A stretch of 6,066 nt of DNA from Pseudomonadota bacterium (GTDB taxonomy: Bacteria > Pseudomonadota > Alphaproteobacteria > Acetobacterales > Acetobacteraceae): positions 1 through 6,066 of the forward strand of contig JAKAZX010000257.1 in NCBI GenBank assembly GCA_021826485.1, read 5' to 3'. Under the pieces are notes generated by a model, which had not been told where the DNA came from, did no database searches, and worked only from the letters and a program-made list of their open reading frames with translations. Below are positions 1-3,463 of this stretch, in pieces. The first letter of the stretch is position 1. Each line of letters begins with the position of its first letter. The position numbers and the translations under genes are program-made.

Positions 1-145
1 CCCCCGATTTCGGCTGGCCGCCGCCGCGGCGGACGAACCGGTCGCCCTGGAACACCTCCGCCGGATCGAGCATGTCGGCGGTCAGCTCCGGCGCGTCATC
101 CGGGCCGGTTCAGTCAGCCGAACCAGCTTGCTTCTTCGTCGGCAT
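1..145 (-). pseudogene. BrnA/DUF4415-like antitoxin, N-terminal part, interrupted by in-frame TGA; runs off the window
   Basis: Read on the minus strand, an ATG at 145-143 opens a short lysine-containing N-terminus (MPTKKQAGSAD), then an in-frame TGA at 112-110. The same frame continues as TGPDDAPELTADMLDPAEV and on through FQGDRFVRRGGGQPKSG to the window edge. The pattern DDAPELT...F.GD..VRRGRGRPK is typical of the BrnA antitoxin family (DUF4415), whose C-terminal half, outside this window, carries a ribbon-helix-helix DNA-binding domain. Such antitoxins neutralise BrnT ribonucleases and repress their own operon. No BrnT-type toxin frame is visible upstream on the minus strand, so this would be an orphan antitoxin. 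A restart at the internal ATG (73-71), with a GGAG about 12 bases ahead, could still give a short protein with the DNA-binding half. The family call rests on pattern recognition of about 35 residues. The pseudogene status depends on the ATG at 145 being the ancestral start. Confidence 0.5.
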
Positions 146-159
146 GTGTCCGCACAGCA

Positions 160-186
160 GGCAGGCCTGTCGCGGCCCGGCCTGCC
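160..186. other. 8-bp inverted repeat in the divergent toxin-antitoxin intergenic region
   Basis: GGCAGGCC at 160-167 and GGCCTGCC at 179-186 are perfect inverted repeats around an 11-base loop. They lie between the broken DUF4415-like frame and the MazE-like gene. No run of T follows on either strand, so an intrinsic terminator is unlikely. It could be an operator half-site pair or simply a GC-rich coincidence. Confidence 0.3.
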
Positions 187-247
187 GGAAACGCCCGTGT
201 GAGATCAACGCAAATCCGCATTCGCCCTTTTGGCGCCCTCCGCAACA

Positions 248-261
248 GGTTACATGCAACC
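248..261. promoter_or_regulatory. Candidate autoregulatory operator of the MazE/MazF-like operon
   Basis: GGTTACATGCAACC is a 14-base palindrome with only one mismatched pair (the fifth and tenth bases). It sits in a locally AT-richer stretch 17 bases before the antitoxin ATG and immediately before its ribosome-binding site. Antitoxins or toxin-antitoxin complexes usually bind palindromes at this place to repress their own promoter. A convincing -35/-10 pair is not visible; TTGGCG at 230-235 with TACATG at 251-256 is a poor match at 15-base spacing. The operator role is inferred. Confidence 0.4.
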
Positions 262-266
262 CGACC

Positions 267-271
267 GGAGG
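267..271 (+). promoter_or_regulatory. Ribosome-binding site deciding the antitoxin start
   Basis: GGAGG lies seven bases before the ATG at 279. This strong Shine-Dalgarno match fixes the start. The frame is open far upstream to base 72, but that extension has no family resemblance and would put the palindromic operator inside the gene. Confidence 0.8.
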
Positions 272-278
272 ACCGAAC

Positions 279-503
279 ATGGTGCGGGCGCGGGGCGCGA
301 AGCCCATCGATGTGAAGGTGCGGGAACATCGCGCGCGGCTGCGCGCCCAGGGGTTGCGGCCGATCCAGATCTGGGTGCCGGACGTGCGCGCGCCGTCCTT
401 CCGCGCCGCGGCGCACCGACAGTCACTGGCCGTGGCGGCGAGTGCCCATGCGGCCGGGGATCAGGCGTTCATCGACGCCATCTCCGACCGGGACGAGGCA
501 TGA
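279..503 (+). CDS. Antitoxin, MazE-like DUF3018 family
   Basis: This 74-residue protein is the likely antitoxin of a type II toxin-antitoxin pair; it would bind and neutralise the ribonuclease encoded just downstream and help repress the operon. The sequence matches the DUF3018 'MazE-like antitoxin' pattern closely: RGAKPIDVKVREHRARLRAQ in the first third, then LRPIQIWVPDVRAPSF, an alanine-rich middle (about 45-60) and a short acidic tail. The basic N-terminal half fits DNA binding, and the tail fits contact with the toxin. The family differs from the AbrB-fold MazE of Escherichia coli although it shares the name. The start is set by GGAGG at 267-271. The stop codon overlaps the toxin start as ATGA (500-503), so the two are translationally coupled. 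A near-perfect palindrome just upstream suggests autoregulation. Functional assignment is from family resemblance plus gene order. Confidence 0.88.
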   Translation: MVRARGAKPIDVKVREHRARLRAQGLRPIQIWVPDVRAPSFRAAAHRQSLAVAASAHAAGDQAFIDAISDRDEA

Positions 504-856
504 GGCGCGGCGAGGTCTGGACCGTCGCGGGCGGGAAAGATTACGCGGGCAAGCCGCGCCCCGTCGTCATCGTGCAGGACGATGCCTTCGACGCGACGGA
601 TTCGATCACGGTCTGCGCCTTCACCACCGACCCGACCGAGGCGCCGCTGTTCCGGCTGCCGGTGGAACCGGACGCGCACCACGGACTGCCTTCCCCCTCC
701 CGCCTGATGGTGGACAAGATCACCACCGCCCCGAAGTCCCGGCTGGGTGAGCGGATCGGGCGGCTGGGCGATGCGCACATGGTCCGGCTCCACCAAGCGG
801 TCATGGTGTTCTTGGGCTTGGCGGTGTCGCCGCGAACGGGGCGGAGGGGAGAGTGA
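500..856 (+). CDS. PemK/MazF-family toxin (mRNA endoribonuclease)
   Basis: This 118-residue protein has the usual length and layout of PemK/MazF toxins, which cleave mRNA at short sequence motifs and stop growth when the antitoxin is lost. Visible hallmarks are the opening RRGEVWTVAGGKDYAGKPRP (residues 2-21), the next strand VVIVQDD, the ITVCAFTT strand (36-43), a central LPVEPDAHHGL segment, and MVDKITTAPKSRLGERIGRL (70-89), followed by a C-terminal helix. The Arg at 20 after KP and the Thr pair at 42-43 fall where the family keeps its active-site residues. The gene starts inside the antitoxin stop codon (ATGA) and has no separate ribosome-binding site of its own, so expression depends on coupling. 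No frameshift or missing core motif is visible, so the toxin looks active. The target sequence cannot be read from this. Confidence 0.9.
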   Translation: MRRGEVWTVAGGKDYAGKPRPVVIVQDDAFDATDSITVCAFTTDPTEAPLFRLPVEPDAHHGLPSPSRLMVDKITTAPKSRLGERIGRLGDAHMVRLHQAVMVFLGLAVSPRTGRRGE

Positions 857-864
857 GGAAGAGC

Positions 865-879
865 TGGCGCTTCGCGCCA
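865..879 (+). terminator. Short hairpin after the toxin gene, weak terminator candidate
   Basis: TGGCGC (865-870) and GCGCCA (874-879) form a perfect 6-bp stem around a TTC loop, nine bases after the toxin stop. The following bases (TCGCGGCTTCT) lack a real T run, so intrinsic termination would be weak. It may instead protect the mRNA 3' end. Confidence 0.35.
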
Positions 880-965
880 TCGCGGCTTCTCAGGGGGAAT
901 TGAAGTCGTGCAGCAAAACATTCAGTATTATGGTCTACCACTGATCGAATAAAAGCACTGCACAG

Positions 966-1919
966 TTAAATGATGAGCGTTGCCCCGCTGTTGCGTTCGA
1001 TGAATGCAAAGCAATACCGATCTATACCTCTGACGCAACAGACGGTAACATCTGGCTGTAAGGGCCAGGATAGACGGTTTAGACTAGCATTTTTTCTTAG
1101 CTGCCGCTCCGTTTCATTATAGTGTTGAGCCGCATTGTGCACACGTCGGAGCACGCGGCTCGCCTCGTATGACATCCTAACTGATACCAGAGCCGTAGTC
1201 AGTCCGACCGTTAGTGCGCTAATCCAACCTCTATCGCTCACAGTCGTCAGTGTAGTTAGCCCAGCTTTTCGCAGAGCCTTGTGCTCTTGCTCGGTGGGGC
1301 CGAGTCCGAGCAGGACATTGCAGGTTACGAACAGTCCTTTCTGAGGCCATGATCGCACTGCGGCTTCGACGAGTCGCTTGCTTGTCCACTCGCGATGTGG
1401 GGCGACAGCCAAGATATATGCAAATCCCGGCACGAAAATGGCATAAAGAAGCTTCCCGTCATCGACACCATCAATGTGCAGATGATGAATGCCCCATTCG
1501 TTTAGCAACAGATCAAAGTCGGCACCAAATTTCCTGTTGGCTCGATGGATGCAAAAGCCCTGCTCTCTCGCATCTTTACTGAGATTTCCTATCAAATTGT
1601 CGCCACGAGCAATGCTATCCAGCAATTTGCCAACCTGCCGTTGGTTTGCCTGGACATTGGGCAGCTCATCGAAACCGACCGCCTTGTGCACCTCACGGGG
1701 ATGTGGGTGCACAAGCCGAGACAGCCAATTCATGAAGCGCCAAGTTTGTTCTTGCACGTCCAAAGCCGCAAATGCCGCCTTTTCTTGGAGGCTGCGGGTA
1801 GGCAGGACCCGCACCATCTCGGCGCGAAACTGGGCGATGAAGTCAGGCTGCTTGGCGCCCGAAGGCTCTTCGGTCGAGGCTCCCTCACCGACCATCTTCG
1901 GCGACTCGCCATTAGCCAT
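966..1919 (-). CDS. Hypothetical protein with GIHHLHI motif, low-GC, tRNA-adjacent
   Basis: I recognise no characterised function. The 317-residue protein has a low-complexity acidic N-terminus (1-25), a helical region containing RFMNWLSRLVHPHPREVHKA (61-80), a segment GDNLIGNLSKDAREQGF (106-122), then a core LLLNEWGIHHLHID (137-150), DGKLLYAIFVPGFAYILAVA (154-173) and HREWTSKRLVEAAVRSWP (175-192). This order (FxNWxxRLV, G.dL...LS, wGiHHLHl, LLya, H.eW) resembles a family of bacterial proteins usually left as hypothetical; that is memory, not a search. His145, His146 and His148 could form a metal or catalytic site, but this is speculation. GWISALTVGLTTALVSV (231-247) is moderately hydrophobic and might touch a membrane. 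GC content is clearly below the neighbours (27 of 60 in one sampled line), which suggests transfer. The start is uncertain: ATG at 1919 has no well-spaced ribosome-binding site, while a TTG at 1928 has GAGG four bases ahead. No terminator or partner gene is seen. Confidence 0.7.
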   Translation of the reverse strand: MANGESPKMVGEGASTEEPSGAKQPDFIAQFRAEMVRVLPTRSLQEKAAFAALDVQEQTWRFMNWLSRLVHPHPREVHKAVGFDELPNVQANQRQVGKLLDSIARGDNLIGNLSKDAREQGFCIHRANRKFGADFDLLLNEWGIHHLHIDGVDDGKLLYAIFVPGFAYILAVAPHREWTSKRLVEAAVRSWPQKGLFVTCNVLLGLGPTEQEHKALRKAGLTTLTTVSDRGWISALTVGLTTALVSVRMSYEASRVLRRVHNAAQHYNETERQLRKNASLNRLSWPLQPDVTVCCVRGIDRYCFAFIERNSGATLII

Positions 1920-1943
1920 GTCGTGCAACTTGCCTCGGAGCCA

Positions 1944-1996
1944 CGAACCCTATCTGAGGTTCGCCTAGACGGGTGCTGCCGGTAATCTAGTCCCGT
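1944..1996. repeat. Cluster of interleaved inverted repeats between tRNA-Arg and the orphan gene
   Basis: CGAACC (1944-1949) and GGTTCG (1958-1963) form a perfect 6-bp stem with an 8-base loop. Next to it CTAGA (1965-1969) pairs with TCTAG (1986-1990), and ACGGG (1969-1973) pairs with CCCGT (1992-1996). The last two pairs cross, so they are either alternative hairpins or a pseudoknot. The cluster occupies most of the gap after the tRNA 3' end and precedes the orphan gene on the same strand. It may be a leader structure or part of an integration site. No function is shown. Confidence 0.3.
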
Positions 1997-2004
1997 GAAA
2001 ACCT

Positions 2005-2081
2005 TGGCGGACCCGACACGATTCGAACGTGCGACCTTCGCCTTCGGAGGGCGACGCTCTATCCAACTGAGCTACGGGTCC
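2005..2081 (-). tRNA. tRNA-Arg, anticodon CCG, with encoded 3' CCA
   Basis: On the minus strand the sequence folds into a full cloverleaf. The acceptor stem is GGACCCG paired with CGGGTCC. The D arm is GCTC/GAGC around AGTTGGATA. The anticodon stem is TCGCC/GGCGA with loop CTCCGAA (anticodon CCG, reading CGG arginine codons). The T arm is GCACG/CGTGT around TTCGAAT. The discriminator G and CCA (2007-2005) are encoded. The length is 77 bases with CCA. All stems pair apart from one G-U in the T stem, so the gene looks functional. A low-GC gene lies directly after its 3' end, the usual attachment position for integrating elements. No copy of the tRNA 3' end was found elsewhere in the window. Confidence 0.96.
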
Positions 2082-2090
2082 CGCATCTCC

Positions 2091-2119
2091 CTCATAGCCG
2101 GAACGCGGGCGTCCGGGAA
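2091..2119 (-). promoter_or_regulatory. Weak candidate promoter for tRNA-Arg
   Basis: On the minus strand TTCCCG (2119-2114) and TATGAG (2096-2091) are separated by 17 bases, and the second hexamer ends nine bases before the mature tRNA 5' end. TATGAG matches the -10 consensus at four of six positions; the -35 match is poor at three of six. Position is the main argument. The tRNA could also be read through from the hydrolase gene upstream. Confidence 0.22.
2098..2116 (-). terminator. Hairpin between hydrolase stop and tRNA-Arg
   Basis: On the minus strand CCGGACG pairs with CGTTCCGG with one bulged T and a CCCG loop, 14 bases after the hydrolase stop codon. No T run follows, so termination would be weak at best. 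It overlaps the spacer of the possible tRNA promoter. Confidence 0.25.
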
Positions 2120-2130
2120 GGGCCGGGCGG

Positions 2131-3174
2131 TCAGGCGGATTCCTCGCGCAGCCAGCGCGCGGCGGCGCGGTCGGCGCCGGAGGGCAGGGGGGCGGCCGGG
2201 GCGCGCAGCCAGGACAGGATGTCGCCCAGCGGCACCGCCCGCCCCAGATCGCGCAGCATCAGGTGGTAGTCGTCCGGGTAGTAGGCGAGCCGTTCGGCGC
2301 CGTCGCGCGGCAGGGCGCGCCACATGGTCGCCATCGCGCCCTTCGGCACCAGCTCATCCTCGCCGCCGTACAGGAACAGGCCGGGCGCGGTGAAGCGCGG
2401 GGCGGCGGCGAGGGCGGCGTCCATCAGGTCCACCAGGCCGCGCAGCGTGTCGATCCGCGTCTCATGGATGGTCAGCGGATCGCGCGACAGGCGGATCAGC
2501 GCGGCGCGGTTGTCGCTCGCGGTCACCTGCACCGGCGCGCCGCTGAGCGCCACGCCCGGCAGCAGTTCCGCCCCCAGCCACAGCGTGCTGCGCAGGAACA
2601 CGTTCATGGTGGCGCGCCCCCACACCGCCGGCGCCACCAGCACGTAGCTTGCGGCGGCGGGCGCCAGCCCCCCGGTCGCGAGGCACATCAGCACCGCCCC
2701 GCCCATGCTTTCGCCCATCAGCACCAGCGGCAGGCCGGGGTGGCGGGCGCGCACCTGGCCGGCCAGTTCCGCCGCATCGGCGACCAGGGTCGGGATGCCG
2801 GGCCAGAAGCCGCGCCCGGGTGCGGCGCCGAAGCCGCGCTGGTCGGGCGCGTACAGGGCGCAGCCCGCCCCGGTCAGGTCGGCGGCGGGGATTTCCCAGG
2901 CGTCGCGGCTGTCGTTGAACCCGTGCAGCGCCAGCACCAGCCGGGTCGGCGGCCCGTCCGGCAGCCAGCGTCGATAGGGCAGCACCGCGCCGTCGCGCAG
3001 GGTGAACACCCCGTCCTGCACGGGCGCGCGGGCGGGCCGGCCGGACAGCACCTGCCCGCCCGCGCAGCCGGCCAGGGCCAGGGCGGCCGCCCCCGTCAGC
3101 AGCGTGCGGCGGGTGGGGCCGGGCGCGGGGATGGCACGGGCGGCGGTTGCAAGCATGGGCGGTATCGGTATCAT
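2131..3174 (-). CDS. Tat-exported lipoprotein, alpha/beta hydrolase (monoglyceride lipase/lysophospholipase type)
   Basis: This 347-residue serine hydrolase probably cleaves monoacylglycerol, lysophospholipid or similar esters at the cell envelope. The N-terminus carries TRRTLLTG (21-28), a twin-arginine-like motif, followed by a hydrophobic alanine/leucine stretch and the lipobox LAGC with Cys37. The mature protein would therefore be lipid-anchored after export. The catalytic set is complete: oxyanion-hole HGFND (84-88), nucleophile elbow GESMGG with Ser156, acid Asp273 in GGEDELVP, and His304 in DDYHLML. The DQRGFGAAPGR segment (111-121) and a lid-like region before residue 260 match the hydrolase_4/monoglyceride lipase family. 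Two starts are possible, ATG at 3174 (MIPIPP) or ATG at 3156 (MLATAA). Neither has a clear ribosome-binding site, and both keep the whole signal. The frame stays open to about 3648 upstream, but that part is antisense to polA and not real. The exact substrate is unknown. Confidence 0.88.
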   Translation of the reverse strand: MIPIPPMLATAARAIPAPGPTRRTLLTGAAALALAGCAGGQVLSGRPARAPVQDGVFTLRDGAVLPYRRWLPDGPPTRLVLALHGFNDSRDAWEIPAADLTGAGCALYAPDQRGFGAAPGRGFWPGIPTLVADAAELAGQVRARHPGLPLVLMGESMGGAVLMCLATGGLAPAAASYVLVAPAVWGRATMNVFLRSTLWLGAELLPGVALSGAPVQVTASDNRAALIRLSRDPLTIHETRIDTLRGLVDLMDAALAAAPRFTAPGLFLYGGEDELVPKGAMATMWRALPRDGAERLAYYPDDYHLMLRDLGRAVPLGDILSWLRAPAAPLPSGADRAAARWLREESA

Positions 3175-3216
3175 GAAACGGCCCGTCCCGGGCATCCCCC
3201 ATCGTGCGAGGATCCG
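3175..3216. promoter_or_regulatory. 42-base divergent intergenic region
   Basis: This short gap separates the start of the minus-strand hydrolase from the plus-strand zinc-finger gene. It must hold GAGG (3208-3211), five bases before the ATG at 3217. No convincing -35/-10 boxes are visible for either direction. With so little space, at least one promoter must lie inside the opposite gene, so the 5' ends of the two transcripts probably overlap. Confidence 0.4.
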
Positions 3217-3429
3217 ATGCCGGACACGCTGCCGCCCAATGCCGCGCCCCCTGGCGCGCCCAGCGAGGTGATCCATGTCGATGACGTGGTGGTGGCCTGC
3301 GACGGCGGCGGCGGCCCGCTCGGCCATCCGCGGGTGTTCCTGCGCATCGAGGGGCGGGAGACGATGTGCCCCTACTGCTCGCGCGTCTATGTCCTGAACG
3401 AAGGCGCCGGCCACGCCTCCGCCCACTGA
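3217..3429 (+). CDS. CHCC-type zinc-finger protein (zf-CHCC, NDUFS6-like)
   Basis: This 70-residue protein has the zf-CHCC pattern. Cys28 lies in VVACDGGGG, His37 in LGHPRVFLRI, and the pair Cys51/Cys54 in CPYC, followed by SRVYVL. These four residues bind one zinc ion. The core after residue 17 (VIHVDDVVVACDG...GHPRVFLRIEG) resembles the zinc-binding part of the mitochondrial complex I subunit NDUFS6, which alphaproteobacteria keep as a small stand-alone protein. A direct role in respiratory complex I assembly or stability is therefore the family expectation, not shown here. The first 16 residues are a proline/alanine-rich tail. The start is supported by GAGG five bases ahead; an open frame extends far upstream but is antisense to the hydrolase. 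The stop is 34 bases before the polA start codon, so the two are probably co-transcribed. Confidence 0.9.
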   Translation: MPDTLPPNAAPPGAPSEVIHVDDVVVACDGGGGPLGHPRVFLRIEGRETMCPYCSRVYVLNEGAGHASAH

Positions 3430-3440
3430 CGCGGCCGGGG

Positions 3441-3458
3441 GCGGGGCGCCGGCCCCGC
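3441..3458 (+). promoter_or_regulatory. Strong GC hairpin directly before the polA start
   Basis: GCGGGGC (3441-3447) and GCCCCGC (3452-3458) form a perfect 7-bp all-GC stem with a GCCG tetraloop. The stem ends five bases before the GTG at 3464, so it occupies the position of the ribosome-binding site. No T run follows, which argues against an intrinsic terminator. If formed in the mRNA it would restrain polA translation unless ribosomes arriving from the zinc-finger gene open it. The regulatory role is inferred. Confidence 0.45.
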
Positions 3459-3463
3459 ATCTG

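Noticed and set aside
72..278. N-terminal extension of the MazE-like antitoxin
   Set aside because: No family resemblance, overlaps the antitoxin frame on the other strand, and a strong GGAGG supports the start at 279.
908..963. GTGCAG/CTGCAC inverted repeat flanking the end of the orphan gene
   Set aside because: Six bases with a 44-base loop is too weak to call a terminator or an element end; no matching repeat was found at the other boundary.
1489..1985. Plus-strand open frames inside the orphan gene region
   Set aside because: They are opposite the minus-strand gene; their translations show no recognisable pattern, whereas the minus frame shows a family-like motif order.
2263..3216. Upstream extension of the zinc-finger frame on the plus strand
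   Set aside because: It is antisense to the hydrolase, which has a full catalytic set; the Shine-Dalgarno site at 3208-3211 supports the short start at 3217.
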